A DNA stretch of 40,541 nucleotides. Source: Acrocarpospora macrocephala. Its GTDB lineage: Bacteria > Actinomycetota > Actinomycetes > Streptosporangiales > Streptosporangiaceae. Positions 16,731-25,398 of this stretch are shown here, in pieces. The stretch lies in assembly GCF_009687865.1 (NCBI RefSeq), contig NZ_BLAE01000009.1, forward strand, positions 171,581 through 212,121. Direction: 5' to 3'. How positions within the stretch are numbered: position 1 is the stretch's first letter; every line of letters begins with the position of its first letter. The position numbers and the translations under genes were made by a program. The notes below the pieces were generated by a model, which saw nothing but the letters and a program-made list of their open reading frames with translations, did not search any database and was not told the DNA's origin.

Positions 16731-19394
16731 GTGTCTATACGAAATCCCGACTCCGGGCGACTCTCCCCGCAGATGCCATGGTGGAAACCAATGAATCGGT
16801 CCTCTTCACCCGCTCACCCCCACAGGCGTGCGTCAGGCCGGAGCGGACCACTCCTGGAGCGCTTGCTGACGACCTCGGCACGGCACGGGAGAGTCACTCA
16901 CGTGGAGCATGTTCCAGCACGTCAGGCTGGTCAAGCCCAATGGCCGGATTGGGTCGCCGACACGGTGCGGGAGCGGCTGGAGGGGCAGGGCGTGTCCGGC
17001 TTGTGGCCACACCAGTTCGCCGCCGCCGAGCACGTTCACCGTGGCCAAAACGTGATCATTTCCACTGGAACCGCCTCAGGAAAATCTCTCGCCTATCTGG
17101 TCCCCGCGGTCACCGGGATCCTGTCCGGCGCCACCGTCCTCTACCTCACCCCGACCAAGGCCCTCGCCGCCGACCAGCTCCGCGCCCTCCAGGACCTCTC
17201 CTTCGACCAGGTACGACCCGCGACCTTCGACGGCGACACCCCCATGGAGGAACGCGCCTGGGTCCGCCGCCACGCCAACTACGTCCTGACAAATCCGGAC
17301 ATGCTCCACCGGTCGATGTTGCCTAGGCACGCCGCCTGGACGTCCTTCTGGCGGCGCCTCCAGCTGGTGATCGTCGACGAGTGCCACACCTACCGCGGCG
17401 TCTTCGGCTCCCACGTCGCGCAGATCCTCCGCCGCCTGCGCCGAGTCGCCGCCAAATACGGCTCCCGCCCCGTCTTCTTCCTCGCCTCCGCCACCGCCAG
17501 CGAGCCCGGAACCACGGGGATGCGCCTGACGGGCCTTGAGATGGCCGAGGTGACGCGTGACGCCTCTCCCCGGGGCGCGAGCACCATCGCGCTCTGGGAG
17601 CCGCCCCTGACCGATTTGCGGGGCGAGGGCGGCGCCCCCGTCCGCCGTACGGCCACCGCCGAGGCGGCCGACCTCCTCACCGATCTCGTTCTGGACGGCG
17701 TACGGACCCTCGCGTTCGTACGGTCGCGGCGGGCGGCCGAGATCGTGGCCCTGTCGGCCCGGGGACACCTGCACGACACCGAACTCGCGCTGGGAGTGCA
17801 CGCGCGGCCTTCGCGGGCCGCCGTGGCCACGCCCGTGCTGCCCGAGCTGCGGCTGGCGGACAAGGTGGCGGCGTATCGGGCCGGGTATCTGGCCGAGGAT
17901 CGGCGGCTGCTGGAGAAGGCGTTGCGCTCGGGCGAGCTGCTCGGGGTGGCGACGACGAACGCGCTGGAGCTCGGGGTGGACGTGTCCGGGCTGGACGCGG
18001 TGCTGATCGCCGGGTGGCCGGGGACGCGGGCGTCCTTGTGGCAGCAGGCCGGGCGGGCCGGCCGGGATGGGCAGGACGCGCTGGCCGTGTTGATCGCACG
18101 GGACGATCCGCTGGACACCTACCTGGTGCACCATCCGGAGGCGCTGTTCGGGCATCCGGTGGAGGCGACCGTCCTGGATCCGGACAATCCCTATGTGCTG
18201 GCTCCGCATCTGTGTGCGGCGGCGTCCGAAATTCCGCTGTCAGATGAAGATCATCTTATTTTCGGTCCTGCGGCGTTGGGGGTTTTGGATGAGCTGGTAG
18301 AGCGGGGGTTATTGCGACGGCGGACGACGGGGTGGTTCTGGACGAGCCGGGATCGTGCGGTCGACCTGGCCGACATCCGAGGGTCGGGCGGGTCACCGGT
18401 TCAGATCGTCGAGTCGGACACCGGGCGGTTGCTCGGGACCGTGGACGAGGCGTCGGCTCATGGGACGGTGCATACCGGGGCCGTGCATATTCATCGTGGG
18501 GATACGTACGTGGTGGATGAGTTCGACCTCGAAGCGGGCGTCGCCTTGGTCTCCGCGGCTTCACCCGACTATTCGACCTTCGCCCGAGACATCACCGACA
18601 TCCGCATCATCGAGTCCCTACGCTCCCGGGCCCTCGGCCCCGGCGAACTCCATTTCGGCTCGGTCGAGGTCACCCGGCAGGTCGTCTCATACCTGAAACG
18701 CCGCACCCAAACCGGAGAGCTCCTAGGCGACGACCCCCTCGACCTACCACCCCGAACCCTACGCACCCGCGCCGTCTGGTGGACCCTCCCCAACTCCGCC
18801 CTAGCCGAACTCGACCAACCAAGCGACCAGCCAAGCGACCAAGGAACCGAGCCGCCAGACGGCCAGGAAACCCACCGGCGAACCGACCCGCCTGGCGACC
18901 TAGGAGCCCAACGGCGAACCAACCGAAGAATCGATCGGCGAGCTGACAAGGGAATCGACCTCGGCGGTGCCGCGCACGCGGCCGAGCATGCCGCAATCGG
19001 CCTGCTGCCACTGTTCGCCACCTGCGACCGCTGGGACATTGGCGGCGTCTCCACCGAGCTTCACCCCGACACCGGCCTCCTCACCGTCTTCGTGTACGAC
19101 GGCCACGATGGCGGGGCGGGCTTCGCCGAACGTGGCTACGCCCACGCGACCGAGTGGCTCACGGCCACCCGCGACGCAATCGCCTCCTGCGAATGCGAAC
19201 GAGGCTGCCCTTCGTGCATCCAGTCCCCCAAGTGCGGCAACGGCAACGAGCCCCTGGACAAGGCAGGCGCCCTCCGCCTACTCGGGATCCTGCTAACGCC
19301 TTACCTCGACCCTTCGGAACCCTCACCAGACGGTGGCCATAACCGGCCCGACCCCGGTCTCCCGTCCTGCAATTCGATCGCCCGAGCGATGTAG
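16731..19394 (+). CDS. DEAD/DEAH-box helicase with DUF1998 zinc domain (MrfA/YprA-like)
   Basis: An 887-residue superfamily 2 helicase. Walker A is GTASGKS (113-119), DEAH box DECH (216-219), SAT motif [10 protein letters not shown], and the second RecA domain includes [20 protein letters not shown] and [11 protein letters not shown]. The C-terminal DUF1998 region ([15 protein letters not shown]) carries four cysteines in [16 protein letters not shown], the zinc site seen in MrfA, a mitomycin-damage repair helicase. About 50 residues (around 695-743) are an arginine/aspartate/proline-rich insert with short repeats ([13 protein letters not shown]) that breaks the domain. The start is uncertain: GTG 16731, ATG 16773 or ATG 16791; the last has GGTGGA upstream. 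The 3' end overlaps the opposing gene by 94 nt. Confidence 0.9.
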   Translation: MSIRNPDSGRLSPQMPWWKPMNRSSSPAHPHRRASGRSGPLLERLLTTSARHGRVTHVEHVPARQAGQAQWPDWVADTVRERLEGQGVSGLWPHQFAAAEHVHRGQNVIISTGTASGKSLAYLVPAVTGILSGATVLYLTPTKALAADQLRALQDLSFDQVRPATFDGDTPMEERAWVRRHANYVLTNPDMLHRSMLPRHAAWTSFWRRLQLVIVDECHTYRGVFGSHVAQILRRLRRVAAKYGSRPVFFLASATASEPGTTGMRLTGLEMAEVTRDASPRGASTIALWEPPLTDLRGEGGAPVRRTATAEAADLLTDLVLDGVRTLAFVRSRRAAEIVALSARGHLHDTELALGVHARPSRAAVATPVLPELRLADKVAAYRAGYLAEDRRLLEKALRSGELLGVATTNALELGVDVSGLDAVLIAGWPGTRASLWQQAGRAGRDGQDALAVLIARDDPLDTYLVHHPEALFGHPVEATVLDPDNPYVLAPHLCAAASEIPLSDEDHLIFGPAALGVLDELVERGLLRRRTTGWFWTSRDRAVDLADIRGSGGSPVQIVESDTGRLLGTVDEASAHGTVHTGAVHIHRGDTYVVDEFDLEAGVALVSAASPDYSTFARDITDIRIIESLRSRALGPGELHFGSVEVTRQVVSYLKRRTQTGELLGDDPLDLPPRTLRTRAVWWTLPNSALAELDQPSDQPSDQGTEPPDGQETHRRTDPPGDLGAQRRTNRRIDRRADKGIDLGGAAHAAEHAAIGLLPLFATCDRWDIGGVSTELHPDTGLLTVFVYDGHDGGAGFAERGYAHATEWLTATRDAIASCECERGCPSCIQSPKCGNGNEPLDKAGALRLLGILLTPYLDPSEPSPDGGHNRPDPGLPSCNSIARAM

Positions 19395-21112
19395 GGCCGG
19401 AGCAGCGGCACATCATCCTCAGCCCCGTCTAAGGCGGGTTCTATTTCGTGAAGCTCCATCGTGGTGAGTTCCGCTGCCCCAGCCTCCACGGCGGCCAACT
19501 CCACCGCGGCCGACCCCGCTACGGCTGGCTCCGCTGCTACGAACCCTGCTGCTGCGGGCTCGCCAGCTTCGGACCCTGCTGCTGTGGGCTCGCCTGCTGT
19601 GGGCTCGCCTGCGAACGCCGCTGCCGCAGGCCGCTGCACCTCGGGCTGCGCTGCGGCGAAATCCACTGCCGCCGACTCCACCACCCCAGCCTCCACGGCG
19701 GCGAGCTCCACCGCCCCCGACTCCACCGCCGCAGTCTCCAGGGCAGCAGTCTTCAGGGCAGCAGTCTTCAGGGCAGCAGAATCCGCTACCGCCAGATCCA
19801 CCACCGGTGGCTCTAATGCAGCAGGCCCCACTGCCGCAGGTCCGGGCTCCGAAATCTTGACCGCCGTAAGAAGGGCAGCGGGCCGACGACCCACCAAGCC
19901 CGTTGTGGCGACGCCTCCGCCCTCCGGCGGCGAAATCACCCCCACGGCCGCCACCGCACCCGCACCCACGCCTTCACCCCCACCGGCGCGCCCACGCAAC
20001 CACGCACCCACATACCCGCCGATCAGCAACAACAGCAGACCAATGGCGGCATAGATCCCGTAAGCAAGCCCATCCCCAGAAGCCGACGACTGAACGGCAC
20101 CTCCCGACCCTGCCGTAACCTCAGGCCGTGGGGAGGCACCCTCCTCCGCCCCTTCCGGCAGATCAAAATCAGTCTTAGCCGCTTCTGACTCCTTGGGAAG
20201 CTCGGTCGCCGCAACACCACTTGGTTTTATCAGCGGCACCTTGGCTTTGTTCTCATCGGACTGAACAGGAAGATCCTCAACCCCATCGCCATCCGCAGAT
20301 TTAGTCGGCGAAGGCTTAGGAGCGGCCGGAACACTCACATAAGCCGCCCTCGAATTTCCCGACCCCACGCTCCCTCCGACCCCATCCCCCCGAAACGCTT
20401 TAACCGAAAACCCCAACCTCTTCCCCGCCGCAGCCCCAGGAACCGCAAACGCCGCCTGACAACGCCCCCCAGAACAAACATCCCCCACAGAAAACGCCCC
20501 CGCTGCCCCGCCCTGATCGTTGGCAACCGCGTACGACTGCAGATCAGACTCCACCCCCTTATCCCAGCTCACCATCACCTTCTTCCCCTGCATCTCCGCC
20601 GCCACCCCCTCCGGCGAAGCAGGCGGCCTCCGCACCACAAACGTATGCTCAGCCCCCTCCCCAATCCCCTTAACCGTCAGCCTGGCCGAATACACTCCGT
20701 TACCGGCAGACTCCTCCAACTCCACACTGAACTGAATAGAAGCCCGCCCAAGACAAAGCGAAGAGATCCGCTCAGTCTCACTTCCAAGCACTTCCCCCGA
20801 TGGCCCAAGAACGGAAAGCGTCCCCTCGCAAACATTCTCAATATGCGCAGCCGCACTAATCCCCGCACCCCGAACCACAGCCCCCGCCACAGGACTATCA
20901 ATCCCATTCCCCGCGACCCGAACACTGGCTTCCACACGGCCCGCCGGCAATCCCAAAAGAAGACCCGCCACCCCCGCACCCCAAAGAACACGACGCACCC
21001 CACGGAAACCGAACACAAGCACCAACCCCCGATAAACCCGCCGTTCCGCGACCACGACGCATCCCTTCGCCAGAGCCCAACCCCGATCCCGGGAACGGAC
21101 ACATAAGCCCAC
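19301..21112 (-). CDS. Secreted/membrane-anchored beta-sandwich protein with repetitive cytoplasmic tail
   Basis: Up to 603 residues, the last gene of the tad locus. A signal-type segment (RRVLWGAGVAGLLLGLPAG) precedes an extracytoplasmic region with cysteines (ENVCEGTL, SSLCLGR, DVCSGGRCQA) and an FN3-like stretch (PPASPEGVAAEMQGKKVMVSWD). A proline/serine linker, one TM helix (GIYAAIGLLLLLIGGYVGAWL) and a cytoplasmic tail follow. The tail contains a run of period-5 repeats of the form AALKT/AAVES/GAVEL and then AGEPT/AAEPA variants. The start is uncertain: 21112, or GTG 20998, which leaves a short signal peptide. The final ~30 codons overlap the helicase 3' end. Position suggests a pilus accessory protein; the function is unknown. 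Confidence 0.7.
   Translation of the reverse strand: MGLCVRSRDRGWALAKGCVVVAERRVYRGLVLVFGFRGVRRVLWGAGVAGLLLGLPAGRVEASVRVAGNGIDSPVAGAVVRGAGISAAAHIENVCEGTLSVLGPSGEVLGSETERISSLCLGRASIQFSVELEESAGNGVYSARLTVKGIGEGAEHTFVVRRPPASPEGVAAEMQGKKVMVSWDKGVESDLQSYAVANDQGGAAGAFSVGDVCSGGRCQAAFAVPGAAAGKRLGFSVKAFRGDGVGGSVGSGNSRAAYVSVPAAPKPSPTKSADGDGVEDLPVQSDENKAKVPLIKPSGVAATELPKESEAAKTDFDLPEGAEEGASPRPEVTAGSGGAVQSSASGDGLAYGIYAAIGLLLLLIGGYVGAWLRGRAGGGEGVGAGAVAAVGVISPPEGGGVATTGLVGRRPAALLTAVKISEPGPAAVGPAALEPPVVDLAVADSAALKTAALKTAALETAAVESGAVELAAVEAGVVESAAVDFAAAQPEVQRPAAAAFAGEPTAGEPTAAGSEAGEPAAAGFVAAEPAVAGSAAVELAAVEAGAAELTTMELHEIEPALDGAEDDVPLLRPYIARAIELQDGRPGSGRLWPPSGEGSEGSR
19655..19800. repeat. 15-bp repeat tract encoding pentapeptide-like tail
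   Basis: GGGCAGCAGTCTTCA is repeated exactly at 19741-19770 and continues in degenerate 15-bp units on both sides. The unit is five codons long. In the minus-strand gene it encodes AALKT-like pentapeptides. Confidence 0.8.
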
Positions 21113-21750
21113 AAATGCCTACACCCGTACACCCACAACCCCAGGGCCTCCCACACGAGACCCCACAGACCACACCGAACCGAGGGCAACCGGCACCTTA
21201 TTCAACAACCCTCACTCTTGGACCCATTGTCCAAAAAATCACAATCCACCACGCCCCCCTCTCCGCCCTCCTTCACAACATTCACAGGGACGGTTCCGCG
21301 AGCTGTCCACAGCGGCAACAGCACAGTCGAACGGCCAGGACAGCTGAACCGGGACAGCGCAGCCGAACCCGCCAAACCACACCTCTGGCAGGTGGCAACA
21401 GCAGCACAATCGATCGGCTAGGAGAGCGGCACCGCACCCGTCGAATCAGGGCTTCCGACGGATGCAACGGCACGGTTGATCGGCTAGGTGAGGGCCCCAC
21501 ACCGCAGCCCCACACCGCAGCCCCACGGGCCAATCCGCGTGGGGACGCCGATCAGAGCCGCAAGCTGATGAACCAGGGTCCCCGGCAGGTGCCAGCGCAT
21601 CTTCGGCAAGGGCGGCCGGACCCGCGACGTGCCACTCCCTCGCGACGTCGCCGCTGCCCTCGCCGCCTGCCTACACGCGCACCCGCCCGTCCCCGACAAG
21701 GCGCTGCTGCTGTCCTGACGCACGGTTGATCGACTTGGATGGTTGTGGCG
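21113..21750. other. Spacer inside the tad locus with repeats and recombinase debris
   Basis: 638 nt between the membrane-protein gene and the TadG-like gene. It contains a tyrosine-recombinase fragment (listed separately), a doubled CCCCACACCGCAG around 21494-21520, and recurring GATCGGCTAG/GATCGACTTG segments near 21412, 21478 and 21727. No intact gene is seen. Confidence 0.5.
21572..21718 (+). pseudogene. Fragment of a tyrosine recombinase/integrase
   Basis: The plus frame from 21572 to the TGA at 21716 reads ...RIFGKGGRTRDVPLPRDVAA followed by ALAACLHAHPPVPDKALLLS. This matches the central strand-strand region of phage-integrase-family recombinases (consensus GKGxKxRxVPL, ending DxALFLS). 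The catalytic HxxR and Tyr regions are absent, and the frame closes at both ends. It is a remnant of a second integration event, opposite in strand to the tad genes. Confidence 0.5.
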
Positions 21751-22182
21751 CTATGGACCCGATATGTCGGCCGGACCTGCCTTGGCGTCCATAGTGATCG
21801 TCCGAGTTCCGAGCGCGGGCAACGACACTTTCAGCGCGACGGAGACATCGACAGCACCATCTGAGACCGCACATGACGTGAGTGTCGCTCCGTTGACTTC
21901 GACAACCCGTCGAGCCCGCCCACAAGCGCCCTCTGGATCCGCGAAGGCCAACTTCGCCGCCGCCAGCGCCCCAAGATCAGCCGCCAACTGCGCCTGATGC
22001 CAAGCCACTCGCCCGACTCCAACCTGAACACCCACCACCGCCACCACCCAAACCAGCGCCGTGGCAGCCACAACCCAAACCGTCCCTGCTCCCCGCTCTC
22101 GCAGCACCGCTCTCACCTTGCCTCCCCGTCTCCCCCTCTTTCGCTCTCCCCCCTCCTCGCCACGCCACTCTGCCGCCAACAT
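21751..22182 (-). CDS. TadG-like pilus-assembly protein (Rv3654c-like)
   Basis: A 143-residue protein of the small actinobacterial TadE/TadG-like type. A basic leader (GGERKRGRRGGKVRAVLRERGAG) precedes one TM helix (TVWVVAATALVWVVAVVG), followed by AWHQAQLAADLGALAAAKLA, typical of Rv3654c-like proteins. An extracytoplasmic domain with two cysteines (GACGRARR, TSCAVSDG) completes it. ATG 22182 has GGAGGAG 9 nt upstream. A GTG about 22 codons later also has a GGGGAGG and would give a shorter leader. It probably works with TadE as a minor pseudopilin. The 210 nt to the TadE stop (22183-22392) hold no gene that I can support. Confidence 0.78.
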   Translation of the reverse strand: MLAAEWRGEEGGERKRGRRGGKVRAVLRERGAGTVWVVAATALVWVVAVVGVQVGVGRVAWHQAQLAADLGALAAAKLAFADPEGACGRARRVVEVNGATLTSCAVSDGAVDVSVALKVSLPALGTRTITMDAKAGPADISGP

Positions 22183-22392
22183 CGTTCATTGCTCCTCCCC
22201 CGAACCGATCTACAGCTCCGTTCCCCGTCGCAGGTGGTTGCAGGTCCAGCCCGGCATCACCCGCCGCCTCATCACCGAGTGCCCCACCTCACCCCGAAAC
22301 CCCCAGTGATCAGGTCATCGGCGGACTCGGCAATCGCCGGACTCACACAACACGCCCTGCTCACAAACACGCCACAAGTAGCGAATTCACCG

Positions 22393-23136
22393 CTACTGCG
22401 TCACACCAGGTTCCGTCGCAGAGGAAGCCGTGGCCGAAACCGTGAACGGGGGAACGAGCAGACCCGCGACAGGCCTGATCTTTGCGATGACCTCAACTCT
22501 CGCGAGGTCGCCATGAACCACAACTGTGGCTTGTGCCCCTTCAGGAGCCCACCGCAGCACAACCGCACGGACAGCATCAACACTCTCACCGCGAGCCGCA
22601 GCCCGAGCCCCCGCCCGAGCTGCGTCCACACACTCCAGTTGCGCGCAAACCACCGCCACCGCCCACAACGCGGCCCCAAGAACAACAACCAGCGCCGGCA
22701 ACGCCACAGCAATCTCCGCAGTGACTGACCCCGCCTCAACCGACCCCGGCCCACGGGGTCCACCCTCAACCAGTTCATCCCGCGCCAGCCCACGCGACTC
22801 AACCGACTCGGCGTCAGCTAGTCCAGCACCGACCAGCCCAGGGCCGACCAACCCAGAGCCGACCGAGTCGGATTCGGTCGGTCCGGATTCGACCAGCCAA
22901 GGATCGACGAACCCAAGTTCAAGCAATCCGGGTTCGACCAACCCAGAGCCGACCAACCCAGAGCCGACCAACCCAGAGCCGACCAACCCAGGACCGAACG
23001 ATCCAGGACCGACTGATCCAGGACTGATCGGCGCCTGTCCGATCGGCTCGGGGTCAAGCAATCGAGGTTCGTCTGAGTTCAGCTTCGCCTCGATGACCGA
23101 GCCAGCGCCCACAGCTCTACGAAGCACGAACATCAC
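22393..23136 (-). CDS. TadE-like pseudopilin with long repetitive leader
   Basis: A 247-residue frame whose C-terminal ~115 residues are a typical actinobacterial TadE: SVTAEIAVALPALVVVLGA (hydrophobic helix), then CVDAARAGARAAARGES and a small extracytoplasmic domain. The preceding EAG-SVTAE fits a prepilin-peptidase site (cleavage after Gly, Glu at +5). The ~130 residues upstream are dominated by period-5 repeats (GLVGS, GLVEP, GFVDP, DSVGS), so the leader is far longer than the usual 20-40 residues. I found no ATG or GTG start with an RBS nearer the TadE domain; only TTG codons inside the repeats. The GTG at 23136 (GTG ATG) is the only plausible start, with a weak RBS. It lies directly downstream of the split pilin gene. 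Confidence 0.78.
   Translation of the reverse strand: MMFVLRRAVGAGSVIEAKLNSDEPRLLDPEPIGQAPISPGSVGPGSFGPGLVGSGLVGSGLVGSGLVEPGLLELGFVDPWLVESGPTESDSVGSGLVGPGLVGAGLADAESVESRGLARDELVEGGPRGPGSVEAGSVTAEIAVALPALVVVLGAALWAVAVVCAQLECVDAARAGARAAARGESVDAVRAVVLRWAPEGAQATVVVHGDLARVEVIAKIRPVAGLLVPPFTVSATASSATEPGVTQ
22816..23040. repeat. 15-bp tandem repeats in the TadE leader
   Basis: Units of the type GACCAACCCAGAGCC occur in three to four near-identical tandem copies around 22936-22990 and in degenerate form on both sides. The 15-bp unit preserves the frame and encodes GLVGS-like pentapeptides on the minus strand. Confidence 0.85.
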
Positions 23137-23199
23137 TCACTTGCATGCGTATGCGGACGGGCTCATATGACCATATGACCCGACGTATCCGTACAATGT

Positions 23200-23304
23200 T
23201 TATCCGGCCAGGTTGAGGGCCTTTTGGATCAGAGCGGCTAGCATTTCCTGTACCTCGCCTGAGGTCACCACCTTGAAGAGCAGGGCAGCGAAGCCGCAGG
23301 CGGC
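23200..23304 (-). pseudogene. 3' part of the DUF4244 Flp prepilin gene, split by the element
   Basis: Thirty-four codons and a TAA stop encode AACGFAALLFKVVTSG followed by EVQEMLAALIQKALNLAG. This is the C-terminal half of an actinobacterial DUF4244 Flp-type pilin. The 5' half lies 7.4 kb away at 30705-31748. Joining ATC at 30707-30705 to GCC at 23304-23302 gives an uninterrupted frame (GTI-AACGF). As it stands, this half has no start codon or RBS and is preceded by element sequence with stop codons. Confidence 0.9.
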
Positions 23305-23366
23305 CTATCTTATCTAGGGTTGGAGGACTCTTCTAGCAGGTCAGAGGACGATGATCTCTTCTTTCA

Positions 23367-23379
23367 CGTATGGCAAGTA
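23367..23379 (+). repeat. Left subterminal inverted repeat of the element
   Basis: CGTATGGCAAGTA matches the right-end copy CGTGCGGCAAGTA at 11 of 13 positions in inverted orientation. It is a candidate recombinase-binding site. Confidence 0.5.
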
Positions 23380-23587
23380 GACCGCAGCATGCCAAGCATG
23401 GTCGGGTTCAGTGCGAAACATTTGAGGGTGGAGAGGCGACCAATCAGCGATGGGCCGTTGCGATGAGGCGTCGTAGTGCGGCGTGGGCAGGTGGGCCCCA
23501 GGCGGTTTTGCCCCCCGGGCGGCCGCGAACGCCGGCGTCGCCGATGAGCACTGGCGCTTCGCCCGCTTCCTCCCCTATTAGGGGCTT

Positions 23588-23845
23588 TTAGGCCAAGAGG
23601 CCCAAGGTTTCGGGCGCTTCCCAGGCCGCCAGCTGCCGCTCGGGGTTGGCTTCTTCCTGCGTGCACTGGTTGATCAGCTCGGCGAGCGCTCGCCGGTCCT
23701 GGTCAGGAAGGTCCTGCAGGAGGGCGATCACCGGGTTCAGCACCGCCATCGAGGCCTCGGGCGTGATGGCGTCGTCGTCGCTGAGGTCGAGCTGGATGAC
23801 GATCTCGGTGAGGGCTTTCGCAAGGGTGTGTTCGAGAACGGTCAC
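23588..23845 (-). CDS. Small acidic protein, cargo gene 4
   Basis: 85 residues, mostly helical and acidic, starting MTVLEHTLAKALTEIVIQLDL. GTG 23845 has AGGAG 8 nt upstream. I do not recognise the family. The hydrophobic/acidic pattern (LNPVIALLQDLPDQDRRALA) suggests a small helical adaptor or antitoxin-like protein. It is the last gene of the element, 45 nt downstream of cargo gene 3. A CCCCTATTAGGGG palindrome follows at 23573-23585. Confidence 0.65.
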   Translation of the reverse strand: MTVLEHTLAKALTEIVIQLDLSDDDAITPEASMAVLNPVIALLQDLPDQDRRALAELINQCTQEEANPERQLAAWEAPETLGLLA

Positions 23846-23890
23846 GGTGAGAACTCCTGGCCAGTTTGTCGAGAGGGGCGTCTTCCCTGG

Positions 23891-24439
23891 TCAGCCTGTG
23901 GTTTCAGTGAGACGAGCTTCCAGGGCGGCGATCATCTGAGCGAGCAGGCCGGTGTTCTCCTGCTTGACCACCTGGGGGCCGACCTTGTCGATGCCGGAGA
24001 CCTTGGTGATGCACTCATCGACGGCCATGGCCATCGTGCCGAACTCCTGGCGCGCGATCGACTTGTCGTTGCCGGCCTCGAAGGTGGTGGCGCGGTGCAT
24101 GTCCTTCATCGCGGTCATCGCGGTGCGGGCGGCGGACATCGCGTCGCGGGCGCCGAACTCATCGCCCAGGCCCTGGCGCATGTAGCGGGTGACGAAGACC
24201 CGGCGCCGGGCGGGGCTTTGCGATGGCAGGAATCTTTCCAGGCGATCGCCCCGGTTGGCCGCGACCACACGGGCGACCTTGACGGCCCGCCGCAGGCGAG
24301 CACCGTCCTTGATGCCGACGCCGGCGGCGATGTCGGCGTAGCTGACCTCGCGGCCGTGGTTGCCGCGCAGCCAGATCATCACTTCCGCGACGTCGGTCTC
24401 GGCGCGGGTCCAGCCCATCTCATCACGGCGGCGGCTCAC
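23891..24439 (-). CDS. Hypothetical protein with winged-helix-like N-terminus, cargo gene 3
   Basis: 182 residues. The N-terminal part (WTRAETDVAEVMIWLRGNHG, then EVSYADIAAGVGIKDGARLRRAVKVAR, quoted in pieces) has the spacing of a winged helix or HTH that binds DNA. A central basic stretch (RGDRLERFLPSQSPARRRVF) is followed by a helical C-terminus. The start is GTG 24439 in a GTGA overlap with the stop of cargo gene 2. No family is recognised. Context suggests it works with the two larger cargo proteins. Confidence 0.65.
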   Translation of the reverse strand: MSRRRDEMGWTRAETDVAEVMIWLRGNHGREVSYADIAAGVGIKDGARLRRAVKVARVVAANRGDRLERFLPSQSPARRRVFVTRYMRQGLGDEFGARDAMSAARTAMTAMKDMHRATTFEAGNDKSIARQEFGTMAMAVDECITKVSGIDKVGPQVVKQENTGLLAQMIAALEARLTETTG

Positions 24440-25398
24440 AGGAATTTCCCGTTCTCATCCATGAACGCCGCGAGCGCGGCGTCGTCCAGAGCAGCGCCGG
24501 TGGCCATGTCACGAACGGCGGCGATCGCCGCCTCGGCGCCATCACACAACTCCGCGATGGCCTCGGCGCGGTCCGTGGTGAAGTTGATCTGCTGCTTGCT
24601 CAGCAACGCCAGCGCCCGCGAGGCGGCCATGCGGATCTCGGCCATGGCGTTGAAGACGTCCATGGAAGCATCGTCCTGCGATCCCTCGCCGGCTTCGCGG
24701 GCTTGTGCGGCATAGGCGTCCCGCTCTGCGCGGATGACGTCGTCGTATTCGCGCTGCCGCTCGCTGGCGACCTGGGCGGCCGCAGCGCGGTCTTCAGCAT
24801 CCGCGGCCGCCTGGCGGGCGTCGAACTCCTCCAGGGCCTGCCGCGCCGCCGTTCGTGTCGTCTCATCGGCCAGCAGAGCGGTCTTGACCGCTTTGGGATG
24901 ACTGAGGATGTAGGCGACGGCAGGAGGACGGGTTCCCGACTTTTCCGCCTCCTCCTCAACCGCCTCGCGCCGCTTGGGCGAGAGGTTGGTGGCCTCCCAG
25001 CTGCGGTAATAGCCGTTCTTGCCATAGAAGGGATACTTCGAGGTATCGGGGAGCTCAACTTCCTTGTCCGGGTGCAGGTCGGCGGCGTGGTCAACCACAC
25101 CCTCCTCCGCCAGCCGGTTCCAGGCATCCAAGAACGCCAGGACCCTCTTGGCGCTGGTGCCGGCCCGGCGGGCGAACTCCCGGGCACTGATGCGCCGGAA
25201 AGTGTTTCGGCCGAAACACTTTGTGGACTCCTGTTCGAATCCGACGCCGTCGCCTTCGCCGGGCGTGACCCGTCGGGCGACCAGATGGGCCAGCACCCAC
25301 GGGCCCTTGCTCTCCAGCTTGACGAACTCGGCGATGTCCGCGCCGAGGGCGTCCTCGCCATCGTCGATGGTCGGCTCGGGTGATTCCTGGCTCATCAC
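24436..25398 (-). CDS. ParB/DUF6192-like DNA-binding protein, cargo gene 2
   Basis: 320 residues. An HTH-like segment (ISAREFARRAGTSAKRVLAF, about 70-90, then LDAWNRLAEEGVV) is followed by a conserved-looking patch around KYPFYGKNGYYRSWEA. A long charged coiled-coil region covers about 185-240, with a helical C-terminus. The arrangement recalls the DUF6192/ParB-like proteins found on actinobacterial plasmids and islands; I cannot verify this without a search. The start is GTG 25398 (GTG ATG) overlapping the stop of cargo gene 1 (GTGA); ATG 25395 is an alternative. Partition, regulation or interference with host DNA replication are all possible. Confidence 0.68.
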   Translation of the reverse strand: MMSQESPEPTIDDGEDALGADIAEFVKLESKGPWVLAHLVARRVTPGEGDGVGFEQESTKCFGRNTFRRISAREFARRAGTSAKRVLAFLDAWNRLAEEGVVDHAADLHPDKEVELPDTSKYPFYGKNGYYRSWEATNLSPKRREAVEEEAEKSGTRPPAVAYILSHPKAVKTALLADETTRTAARQALEEFDARQAAADAEDRAAAAQVASERQREYDDVIRAERDAYAAQAREAGEGSQDDASMDVFNAMAEIRMAASRALALLSKQQINFTTDRAEAIAELCDGAEAAIAAVRDMATGAALDDAALAAFMDENGKFL

